In this document: positions 35,501 through 41,201 of the stretch, piece after piece
Numbering within the stretch: the stretch's first letter is position 1
Layout of the letters: each line of letters starts with the position of its first letter
Source: Verrucomicrobiales bacterium
GTDB taxonomy: Bacteria > Verrucomicrobiota > Verrucomicrobiia > Verrucomicrobiales > DEV007
Assembly (NCBI GenBank): GCA_029213005.1
Contig: JARGPI010000012.1
Span: forward strand, 62,001 to 126,000
Direction: 5' to 3'
DNA length: 64,000 bases
The notes under the pieces: model-generated
The model's input: the letters and a program-made list of their open reading frames with translations, nothing else
The model's database searches: none
What the model was told of the DNA's origin: nothing
Position numbers and translations under genes: made by a program

Positions 35501-37111
35501 ATCCTGGACGAAACCCTGCAACCAGTGCGTCCCGGAACCAAAGGACGTCTCTATATCGGAGGTGACGGACTCGCCATCGGTTACCTGAACCAGACTGAAC
35601 TCACCCTCAAAAAGTTTATCCCCACGCCTTTTTCCGAATTATCGGACGAACGGCTTTACGATTCCGGTGACACCTGTCGCTGGCTGAAAGATGGAACGAT
35701 TGAGTTCGTTGGCCGAAGTGACAAGCAAGTCAAACTGAGAGGATTCCGTATAGAGCTCGACGAGATCGAAAATATTTTGACCAGGCATGACGAAGTCTCT
35801 CAGGCCGTGACGGTAATTGCTGGACAGACTGCCGCTGAGAAGCAGCTGATTAGTTTCATCGTTCCGGAGAGGAACGCATCTCCGAAGCCGGAAGATCTTC
35901 GAAAGTATTTGAATCGAATTTTGCCGGACTACATGGTCCCCTCGGATTTCGTGATCACGAAGGAACTACCGGTTACAACCAATGGAAAGATTGATGAGAA
36001 AGCTCTCCTTGGAAGCTATCAGCCTAAAACGACAGATCTCTCTCCCGGGATCGAATTGCCGACTACCGATACGGAAATCAAACTGATAGAATTATGGAGC
36101 GAGATTCTGGGACACCAGGAAATCGGCACCACTGACAATTTCTTTCAAATCGGAGGTAACTCATTGTCAGGCCTGAAAATGTTTACCCGAATTCACAAAA
36201 TGTTCGATGTAAACTTCCCGTTGGCCAAGTTATTCCAGGCCCCAACGATCAAACAGCTCGCCGAAGCGATCGAAACTAACACGATCGATAAGAAGATCGA
36301 AATTGTGACTAAAGTCTCATCAGGAAACGACGACCAAACACCACTTGTTTTGCTCCATGGAGGGAACGGCGGGACCTTATTCTACAAAACCTTTATCGAG
36401 AATATCGAGAGTTACCGGGATATCTACACCGTTGAAGCACCAATGGCAGTTGACCGAACGCTGGTACAGACTGGAAAGACCATCGAAGAAACGGCAGCAG
36501 AGTACATTGAACAAATCAGAGAAGAGGTGGATGGTAGAGACCTGGCGATCGGCGGTTACTCGTTTGGAGGGGTTCTCGCCTACGAGATCGCCCGGCAACT
36601 AAAATCAAGCGACCTTAAAGTGGAAAGACTGTTTCTTTTCGATACCAACAACCCGGCAACCGAGGAAGATTACAAAAACGGAATCAGCACTGTGATCACA
36701 TCGGAATGGAATCAAATTGAAGCTGACAATATTCTGGATAAGATCTCCAAGGTCGGTCACCGCATCGGAACCAAGTTGCAGGACCGAACCCATTTGAGAC
36801 AAACCAGAAATACTATTCGTGAGATTCAGGAGACCAGTGGAGTGCTTGAGGACGACGTCCGAATGACGGCAATCACGGAGATGCATAACGAAATGATGTT
36901 GAAATACCAGCCGAAACCCTACGACGGAGAAACTCACCTGTTCCGGGCGAAGTCCTCACGTTATTCCTTTGACAGGGAAATGGGTTGGAAAGGCATCATC
37001 ACCAATCTAAGTGTTCACGACATCACGGGTCGGCATCTTGAGATTTTCGACAGCCCCAATGTAGAGAGCCTGATTCACCGATTTGACAAAATCTTTTCAC
37101 TCTATGCCTGA
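26591..37111 (+). CDS. Hybrid NRPS-PKS: A-PCP-KS-AT-ACP-AmT-C-A-PCP-TE (3506 aa)
   Basis: A single-protein assembly line. A1 (about 10-500): YTSGSTGKPKG near 154, NGYGPTENT near 288, NGK near 485. PCP1 Ser545. KS (600-1030): Cys781, His917, His955. AT (1135-1440): GHSIG with Ser1233, and HAFH (1329-1332), the malonyl-CoA mark. ACP Ser1560. A Pro/Gln/Met-rich linker (1600-1690). Class III PLP aminotransferase (1705-2140) with Lys1982. C domain (2200-2630) with HHLICDG at 2322-2328. A2 (2640-3120). PCP2 Ser3191. TE: GYSFG with Ser3324 and His3482. No KR, DH, ER or methyltransferase domain. Hand-read specificity codes are DAFWLGGTF(K) and DALWLGGTF(K), Val-like. Inferred chemistry: amino acid plus malonate gives a 4-amino-3-oxo thioester, transamination gives a 3,4-diamino acid, then amide formation and release. 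Residues 1036-1048 derive from a repeat insertion. Confidence 0.92.
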   Translation: MPEDHQTETFATVVDAFQSTVETCRNNVSVVCGEDFLTYEQLDHRSDALAAQLLKAGAAPGDFIGISNERRLELAIGLLAILKVGGAYVPFDLSYPGNRLRGMAEDSGIKILLGSIAELTDPETEQIPFDQFADQCDFSFENPATGDSKAYVMYTSGSTGKPKGVVVPHRAILRLVKDQNYCELGPEQTILQHSPVSFDASTFEIWGSLLNGGKMVIFPDEELSLRSVGDAIREQKITTMWLTAGLFHALVDERPLDLKPLKQLLTGGDVVSPVQSAKILTTCPELSLINGYGPTENTTFTCCHPITLEELKDQSPIPIGTPINGTQVYLLDSNLQPVEDGTPGELCTSGEGLAIEYLNAPEITAERFTNLADGTRVYRTGDLASKRPDGIIDFHGRIDQQVKIRGFRIELGEIETAILTDQAIQQVSVVADSWGEATDKTLIAHYVSDDDITKENFVERLEAILPHYSIPSFFNRVSEIPLTPNGKVDRKSLPSLTEFIAKKDASETSQDSTQVSKIISDAFAEVLQVETIPLTVNFFDLGASSLQIARVHEKVQASLNREFPITDFFRFTTISALAAYLSHETDSTDAANKSKGSDNRNQDIAIIGLAGRFPGAENVDIFWENLINGKESISHFTAEELDFENALSSDQDATETYVRSRGIINQSDHFDAPHFAIPPREAEEMDPQHRLMLECAQTVLENAGHDPDRFDGKIGFYCGSSQNSYLLSNLCQNPDFAKKLAAGYPTNHFNALLGNDKDFLPTRVAYKLNLKGPAVSVQCACSTSLVSVAQACESLRSNTCDMALAGGISLGYPQKRDYLYTPDGIASEDGHCRTFDAKATGTVFGEGVGLVALRRLDNALADGDHIVAVIRGFAINNDGSGKAGYTAPSINGQVEVIREAQKAADVDPESIGYIEAHGTATPLGDPIEIAALNTAFGHSDQKYCKIGTAKTNVGHLDIAAGITGLIKTALTIQKAEIPPLLHFDTANPNIDFDSGPFTPVTELTKWNPKQHPRRAGVSAFGVGGTNVHLILEEAPTVPCTIEKCTGYSDESAPKPAYIFPVSASSDEALREGIQKLGQYANQTPGIDLDSIAYTLQYGRRNFDKRAVVVADSLSELVKGAESHRGKAIQAGAYHQVAFMFPGQGSQHPGMARELYETEETFRKAFDECVELVKKEIDIDLSKLVFPDSKNSGDAADKLKKTSLAQPAIFCVEYALALQWKHWGITPACLIGHSIGEFAAACFAGVFSLPDALKLICLRGKLMADLPGGAMISVRASQEEIAPFLNEDINLAAVNGATSCVIAGPYEAAAVVEKELQSAGLEAKRLHTSHAFHSSMMEPIVDTFKLEVEKLTLSAPTIPILSTVTSDWMSEETATDPDYWASHLRMPVNFHEGIKQIWKRSDHILLEVGPGRTLATLAGQNPDRKKAQPSLASLPHPSKAESSYHHIRTTLGELWCHGLPVDWNTLEHRTVKPRRVPLPTYSFQRQRYWADPKPPALSPATPTPFPFPNLLPNPTTPEMTSTKADLNDIETRLKEVLSELSGISPGDMENDASFLELGFDSLLLTQVGKEIQDTFKVKVSLRQLIDELSSIKELSNHLEANSDFATTVSEAPQPSPVGMPQPPAGMQPQAFPFNFQITPEMAAQMPIAYIPVIFPQQGVPQPVPTVQTPGSAPAKIEPKPETPVISEPTTVIDRSEPVESLTKAQQAHIDRLVFRYTEKTKGSKALTQKYRKFHADPRTASGFNRLWKEMVYQIVTTKSKGSRLLDVDGNEYIDILNGFGPGFLGHSTDFLVNAVEEQLHKGYEVGPQSLLALEAAELFCEVSGNERTSFVCTGSEAVQAAMRLARTVTNRDKIVIFARDYHGNFDEVLVRGVNQGDNLKSLPTAPGIPKASAGNIIVLPYGTDESLEIIRKQAHELAAVIVEPVQSRRPEFRPKHFIKEVREITHQSGTLFVFDEVVTGFRFGPRGAQEFYGVDADLCTYGKVIGGGMPLGVVSGKAQYMDTFDGGMWQYGDDSFPEQPVTFFAGTFVRHPLAMASVKAMLEFFKTQPLHFWNQINAKGDKLAGTIDSFFKSQNVPMEMPNCGSLMFVRMGEGQKYGNLFFYHLREKGVFMLEGFPSYLTAAHSDEDIDYIIEAFKESTYEMQSAGFFPESEEGKAFRSPSLSGPPPQLAGKESKKQTVSEPQREEKTFLKPLEVETTEPQREIILASSLSEGASCAFNESATLTLNGDLDTTALEKAFESLVSRHDALRSTFSEDGLSMRVHPTLEIPIEKIDLSNKGSEQLKGILHIDASTPYNLQEGPLLRPMLIKTSDKEHKFVISAHHLICDGWSYNVIAEELCELYNSFCQKVPHHLCLPKQYADHSREQIARQKGEAHQLQETYWLNQFKSLPDPLELPLDRPYQIDRTFRGETIEHFINKAKYEEIKKVGAKMGSTLYSTLAATFELLIHRLTGQDDIVVCIPAAGQNDGEDTDNLIGHCVNFLPLRSRYQHSDKFEDFLSQSRKTLLEATDNRSFTYGELIQRLDIERDPRRMPLLEVAFNCERMDYFGEWKDLCVKFEPNGKTHVHYPMFMNIVESQNGLRIDVDYNSDILDRDTVEGWLSGFETLIDGIIEDPKRSVSKLPIMDQACRKTVLQEWNSIGSNPPLPDSPVHKLFEEQVRLHPESTALTSSDGEISYQELNEQANTIADQLKKNGVSPDDIVAIVAERSAGVVAGLLGILKTGAAYLPIDPNLPQERISLILKDASPSVILSGTDTGVTIGKGTKALSIRDLLQKPMVGNFESYSGNLDDLAYVMYTSGSTGAPKGTLIPHRGIVRLVKSTDYMAFGPDEVFLLSAPLSFDASTLELYGPLLNGGSLALLDSATPGLDDIANAIREFGVTTLWLTSGLFNLMVEEHPDALKGLKQLLAGGDVLSKSHVAKALKLLGEKGTLINGYGPTENTTFTTAHKIVAADTTSVSIPIGRPIAHTQCYILDETLQPVRPGTKGRLYIGGDGLAIGYLNQTELTLKKFIPTPFSELSDERLYDSGDTCRWLKDGTIEFVGRSDKQVKLRGFRIELDEIENILTRHDEVSQAVTVIAGQTAAEKQLISFIVPERNASPKPEDLRKYLNRILPDYMVPSDFVITKELPVTTNGKIDEKALLGSYQPKTTDLSPGIELPTTDTEIKLIELWSEILGHQEIGTTDNFFQIGGNSLSGLKMFTRIHKMFDVNFPLAKLFQAPTIKQLAEAIETNTIDKKIEIVTKVSSGNDDQTPLVLLHGGNGGTLFYKTFIENIESYRDIYTVEAPMAVDRTLVQTGKTIEETAAEYIEQIREEVDGRDLAIGGYSFGGVLAYEIARQLKSSDLKVERLFLFDTNNPATEEDYKNGISTVITSEWNQIEADNILDKISKVGHRIGTKLQDRTHLRQTRNTIREIQETSGVLEDDVRMTAITEMHNEMMLKYQPKPYDGETHLFRAKSSRYSFDREMGWKGIITNLSVHDITGRHLEIFDSPNVESLIHRFDKIFSLYA
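29696..29734. repeat. Paired 15-bp element, locus 3: in-frame insertion inside the NRPS-PKS
   Basis: Perfect inverted 15-bp arms, ACTGTACCCTGTACA (29696-29710) and TGTACAGGGTACAGT (29720-29734), with a 9-bp spacer. The 39 bp make exactly 13 codons in phase, encoding TVPCTIEKCTGYS at residues 1036-1048. They come right after the LEEAP end of the KS domain, in the KS-AT linker. This is the only one of the five loci fully inside a gene. Confidence 0.9.
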
Positions 37112-37772
37112 TGAAATCCTAATCTCTATTGAATCGATAGGAGACGATTCCTCTATCCCGGTCGAAGTAGGAGTCAATTTACTCTCGCCTGTTGAGAAGG
37201 CGAGGGCTAACGCTTTTAGATTCCCCAAACATCAAAACCGTTATGTGAGAGGTCGGGCTCTGCTCCGACAAAAATTGAGTCGACTGATATCGGTGCCGGC
37301 TGACAGGATTGAGATTAAAGAAGAGGAAAGAGGAAAGCCGTTTCTGAAAGATGAAGCGCTTTCATTTAATCTATCTCACTCGGGAGATTTAGCGATCTAC
37401 GGTTTTTCCACCTCTCACAGGCAAATTGGTATCGATTTAGAGTTATTCGACCGCGAATTAGATGTCGACGGTTTGAGTAAACATTACTTTTCCGCTTTGG
37501 AATGCCTCGAACTGAATCAGTTTCCGGGCAGCGAGAAAAAGGAGATGTTTCTTAAAATTTGGACAGCCAAAGAAGCCAGAATGAAACTGACGGGCGAAGG
37601 ACTTCATCTCGACCCGAGATCGATCGAACTCACTTTTCAAAATGGGGTTCCGAGCGGCTTTCGCAGACCGACCCCATCATCCCAGCACCTCCTGGTCAGT
37701 CATCACGAGAGCCTGGGAGCCGTTTCATCAATCGTGGCTGATGACCCTTTCTCGGTTTCGTCTTTAGACTGA
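37104..37772 (+). CDS. Sfp-type 4'-phosphopantetheinyl transferase
   Basis: This enzyme transfers the phosphopantetheine arm of CoA to the carrier-domain serines of NRPS/PKS proteins. Motifs: KPFLKDEALSFNLSHSGD (the P2-like block), IGIDLELF (Mg2+ ligands), and FLKIWTAKEARMK (the W-x-x-KEAxxK block). The 222-residue length is typical for the Sfp type. The ATG at 37104 overlaps the NRPS-PKS stop by 8 bp, so the two are translationally coupled, and it should activate Ser545, Ser1560 and Ser3191. Its last 70 bp overlap, antisense, the 3' end of the convergent ATP-grasp gene, which is unusual. Confidence 0.92.
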   Translation: MPDEILISIESIGDDSSIPVEVGVNLLSPVEKARANAFRFPKHQNRYVRGRALLRQKLSRLISVPADRIEIKEEERGKPFLKDEALSFNLSHSGDLAIYGFSTSHRQIGIDLELFDRELDVDGLSKHYFSALECLELNQFPGSEKKEMFLKIWTAKEARMKLTGEGLHLDPRSIELTFQNGVPSGFRRPTPSSQHLLVSHHESLGAVSSIVADDPFSVSSLD

Positions 37773-38665
37773 GACAACAATAGCGGCTCTTTCCAGTAAG
37801 CTCCCAGTTCAATATCGAAACGGGTCGGGGAAACGCAATGCCTTCCTTCCGAAGGGCAAAACGTGATTTCCCCGAAGTATACCCGGCCTGAAACGGAGTA
37901 TAGGTCAATCCTCACAAAATTAAAAACGACACTCAAAGCTCGGGCAACCCGTTTCATTTCTTCAAAGGTGTCTGTCGCCGGAAACGGTCCGTTAAATGGC
38001 TGGCACCCCCGGTATTGAACCTTTTCCCCGTCTACAGTAATCTCGCGGAGCGCTTCATCAAAAAAGCCGCACTCAATGGTGCCATCGTCGTGACGTCTGA
38101 TCACCTCCACAAACAAGTAGTCATTAAATACAAACAGCTTGTAATCAATCGGCCTGTCATTGGCAGGATCTACCAGCCTTTTTTCGACTAGAATTTTCGA
38201 GGGAATCTCCCGATACCACCATTCGTTGGTGAGCTTCCCATAATCCGGCAAACGTTTTACTTTTTCCGAAATGGATTGAGCCAGCGATTCACTATTTTTT
38301 GAAACCAGATAGACTGAGCCCGAGTTATCGTTTCGCTTCACCACAATATCGTCTCCACATTCGAGGATTTGCTCCGGGGTGATCGTTTCGGAGCAATATA
38401 GTAACGGAACCAAATATTCCTCGCCGATCCGTTCTGCGACAAATTTACGTACCTGGAACTTATCGCTCAGCGTCACGAGTCGGCTGTCCCTATCGTTCAA
38501 CTTCCGGAAATGAACTTTTTCAGAAAAGGAAACCGGGTTAACAAAATCGGGCCAATAGCCCAGTTTAAAAAGAAACAGAACCTTCTCCTTTAATAAAACC
38601 GGAACGGGAAGAACCCGAACCCACCGCTTTACCAGATAGCGGAACGATCTCGAACTGAAAGTCAT
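37703..38665 (-). CDS. TupA-like ATP-grasp protein of the polysaccharide locus
   Basis: A 320-residue protein matching the ATP-grasp family first described with TupA (teichuronopeptide synthesis). Recognisable blocks are VNPVSFSEKVHFRKL (the usual P-x-x-F-x-E-K-L-x-x-x-K opening), VVKRNDNSG (glycine-rich ATP loop), DYKLFVFND and FGEITFCPSEG (metal-ligand Glu). Family members often sit among glycosyltransferases and may attach amino acids or peptides to sugars. It starts with an ATGA overlap with the preceding GT2 gene. Its 3' end overlaps the convergent phosphopantetheinyl transferase gene by 70 bp, so the last ~22 residues are encoded opposite that gene's C-terminus. Confidence 0.8.
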   Translation of the reverse strand: MTFSSRSFRYLVKRWVRVLPVPVLLKEKVLFLFKLGYWPDFVNPVSFSEKVHFRKLNDRDSRLVTLSDKFQVRKFVAERIGEEYLVPLLYCSETITPEQILECGDDIVVKRNDNSGSVYLVSKNSESLAQSISEKVKRLPDYGKLTNEWWYREIPSKILVEKRLVDPANDRPIDYKLFVFNDYLFVEVIRRHDDGTIECGFFDEALREITVDGEKVQYRGCQPFNGPFPATDTFEEMKRVARALSVVFNFVRIDLYSVSGRVYFGEITFCPSEGRHCVSPTRFDIELGAYWKEPLLLSQSKDETEKGSSATIDETAPRLS

Positions 38666-39495
38666 CGCCTCAATACCAGTTTAGCAATCTCCGAAAAAGC
38701 ACGGATGAGTTTAAACGAAAAGGAGTAGAAAAAGCGGGGTTCATGCCGGTCTATTATTTCCCAATACAGCAAGATCCCGCGGATTCTCTCTTTACTGATT
38801 TGCCCGCTATGCGTTCGGTGATGGCTGGTAGCGGCGTCGAGTTTACGCACTTTTGAACCCGATTTCCAAAACCTCACAAACAGATCGTAATCGACCTTCA
38901 ACGGTAAATTCTCACAATATCCGCCGATCTTATCAAACGCTGATTTTCGATAGACCACACTGGAATGTTTAAATGGCAGGACCGGCCTGGTCATCAAACA
39001 CCGGGTCGCCTGAGCGCCATCGATAAAAGAAGGATACCTCAACCTTCGAACATGGGATGATCCGTCGCGAAACACTAACGTGTCTGCATAAAGTAACGCT
39101 ATATCCGAATCTTTACGCAGGCTTTTTCTATAGCGGGCAATCGTGTCGGGAAGGAAATAGTCGTCCGAATCCAGAACGGCTATGAACCTGGATTTCACCA
39201 GGGAGTTCGAAAAATTTCTCGCTGCAGAAATTCCAATATGCCCCTGGCCGGAAATCACCTCTAGCTGTGGAAGTCGTTTTTGATAAGCCTCCAGAATCTC
39301 GATTGAATGATCAGTCGAGCCATCATCGTAGTAAATAATCTCGTCCGGGGCATCGACTTGATTGACCAGCGAGTCCATCATCTCAGAAATGAATCTGGCG
39401 GAATTCCGCCCCACGATCACAACGGCAATTGTCACTTCATCAGCAACCACCTGTTCGTTACGATTGGACCTTTCCGAGATCATCTTTTTAGTCAA
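38662..39495 (-). CDS. Family 2 glycosyltransferase
   Basis: A 277-residue GT-A fold inverting transferase. It has VTIAVVIVGRNSARFI for nucleotide binding, DDGSTDHS as the first Asp pair, and AVLDSDDYF as the DxD-like metal motif. The acceptor region has KVDYDLFVRFWKSG, where the catalytic Asp is expected (the usual ED is VD here). It adds a sugar to a lipid-linked polysaccharide chain. The ATGA junction with the next gene and the 8-bp gap from the sugar-transferase gene define a three-gene operon on the minus strand. The sugar specificity is unknown. Confidence 0.87.
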   Translation of the reverse strand: MTKKMISERSNRNEQVVADEVTIAVVIVGRNSARFISEMMDSLVNQVDAPDEIIYYDDGSTDHSIEILEAYQKRLPQLEVISGQGHIGISAARNFSNSLVKSRFIAVLDSDDYFLPDTIARYRKSLRKDSDIALLYADTLVFRDGSSHVRRLRYPSFIDGAQATRCLMTRPVLPFKHSSVVYRKSAFDKIGGYCENLPLKVDYDLFVRFWKSGSKVRKLDAATSHHRTHSGQISKERIRGILLYWEIIDRHEPRFFYSFSFKLIRAFSEIAKLVLRR

Positions 39496-39503
39496 AACAG
39501 GCC

Positions 39504-40919
39504 TTAGTAAGCACTCTTGGGCGGTTTGATCAATTGAAGGACTGTTTTAACAATGATTGTGATGTCGAATCCGAGTGACCAGTGCTGAATATAGAAGAGA
39601 TCCATCCTGACCCGATTCCTAATCTGATGTTCTTCTGAGGTATCACCACGGAATCCCTTGCACTGGGCCAGACCGGTGATTCCGGGCTTCGCCAGCGATC
39701 TCAGGCGATACGATTGGGTTTTACCGGCGTGCTCCAGATCGGTAAACTCTGCATGGGGACGTGGACCAACTATACTCATATCACCGAGAAATACGTTAAT
39801 AAGCTGAGGAAGCTCGTCAATGCTGGATTTCCTGATAAAATCCCCGCCCGGAAATATACGGGAGTCATTTTTTGCAGTCTGAACGCCTTCATCATTTCGA
39901 TTGACGTACATTGAGCGGAATTTGAAACACTTGAACTGTTCCCCGTTCCTCCCGGTTCTTAATTGAGTATAAAACAATGGCCCCGGCGACTTCCGCGATT
40001 GAATGATCCAGACAAACAGCATCGCTGGAGGCAGCACAAAAATAAGTCCGAAGATCGAGCCCGCCAAATCAAAGACCCGTTTCACCAAACGGTTTACTGG
40101 ATCTTCAAGTGGCTCATTAATATGTGAAACGATGGAAAACTTCCCGGTGTGATAGGGAAAGAACCGGCTTCCGAAGCGGGAATTAATATCATCGATCCAC
40201 ATGGCGCGCATTCCGAAGTCATCTGCCAGTTTTACCACCGGATTGACCAGGTCCTTCCGATTTTGAAGCCCCAGAAGCAGCAGAGCTTTCGCTTTGGAGT
40301 CTTCACAGATATGTCTGATATTCTGAAAGCTACCCAGATCCGGCAGAGCTGCGACTCCACCCGGCGCCTCTGAACCTATCGTAACATAACCAAACAAATC
40401 CAGTCCCGGAAAACTCGGAGCGTGCGAGTTGGTCAAATACTGGTTGATGTCCGACCCGCTGCCAACCAATACAGCACGACCTCTTCCCCTGTCATTACTC
40501 CGATAGAGCAGACGATGGGTCAGACGGAAACCGTAAATATTCGACCACGATATCCACAGGAATTCTGCGACGAAGAAACAGGTCAGAAATAGACGCGACA
40601 GGGTTTGATCCTTACTCATAACGATGAACCCGAACATCGTCGCCATCGCAAAAACCAACTGACGGTGGCAGACGCCCTTCAGCGCTCGGCGACTCAACCC
40701 CGAGAGCATCTTTTCCGGCTGCGACCTGGTGTGATATTCGACCAGCAATGAGAAGACCAGAATGGCACTCCCCAGGGCGTAGTGCTCAGGGCTGGCCATC
40801 CCCCCGCGGTAAACCACAAAATTAAGAATCACAAAAAGGGTCCAGTATAGAACAGTGGACACGCCTATTTGGATGAGGAGGTGCAGGCGGGACATGCCTA
40901 CATAGCGGTTCGGTATCAT
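39504..40919 (-). CDS. Polyprenyl-phosphate sugar-1-phosphate transferase (WcaJ/WbaP-like)
   Basis: A 471-residue initiating enzyme that moves a sugar-1-phosphate from a nucleotide sugar to undecaprenyl phosphate, starting the repeat unit. Four or so N-terminal membrane spans (about 10-130) lead to a central CoA-binding-like nucleotide fold (145-245). The C-terminal catalytic domain has a re-entrant helix, KCFKFRSMYVNRND and SSIDELPQLINVFLGDMSIVGPRP, the hallmark of the Bac_transf family. It is the first gene of the minus-strand polysaccharide operon and is divergent from wzz with a 282-bp gap. Confidence 0.92.
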   Translation of the reverse strand: MIPNRYVGMSRLHLLIQIGVSTVLYWTLFVILNFVVYRGGMASPEHYALGSAILVFSLLVEYHTRSQPEKMLSGLSRRALKGVCHRQLVFAMATMFGFIVMSKDQTLSRLFLTCFFVAEFLWISWSNIYGFRLTHRLLYRSNDRGRGRAVLVGSGSDINQYLTNSHAPSFPGLDLFGYVTIGSEAPGGVAALPDLGSFQNIRHICEDSKAKALLLLGLQNRKDLVNPVVKLADDFGMRAMWIDDINSRFGSRFFPYHTGKFSIVSHINEPLEDPVNRLVKRVFDLAGSIFGLIFVLPPAMLFVWIIQSRKSPGPLFYTQLRTGRNGEQFKCFKFRSMYVNRNDEGVQTAKNDSRIFPGGDFIRKSSIDELPQLINVFLGDMSIVGPRPHAEFTDLEHAGKTQSYRLRSLAKPGITGLAQCKGFRGDTSEEHQIRNRVRMDLFYIQHWSLGFDITIIVKTVLQLIKPPKSAY

Positions 40920-41201
40920 AGGGATAAGATTTAACGGTGATGAATCTTCAGTAATTACGACTTTTGCCGAAATTAAGAATTAACTCAAAGATGAATCTCA
41001 AATTTAAAAGTTCAACCATAATTGTGAGAAATTCTATATTAAGTAGCCGAATGAGCTGCCCGGCTGCCCCAAACCGCCAAAATTTACCGTTTATGAAAAT
41101 AATTTTTGTTTTTATGGTTTTCAGAATTATGTTTCGTAAAATAGATATTTCGCAATTTTGAGAAAAGTATACTTTCCAGAACTTCATTTCAACAGCCCGC
41201 G
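40920..41201. promoter_or_regulatory. Divergent promoter region of the polysaccharide locus
   Basis: 282 bp, strongly AT-rich at 41085-41165 and 40960-41040. It must hold the promoters of both the minus-strand transferase operon and the plus-strand wzz-wzy-wecG operon. I see no supported gene in it and no strong dyad. A short frame on each strand here has no coding character. Confidence 0.5.
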
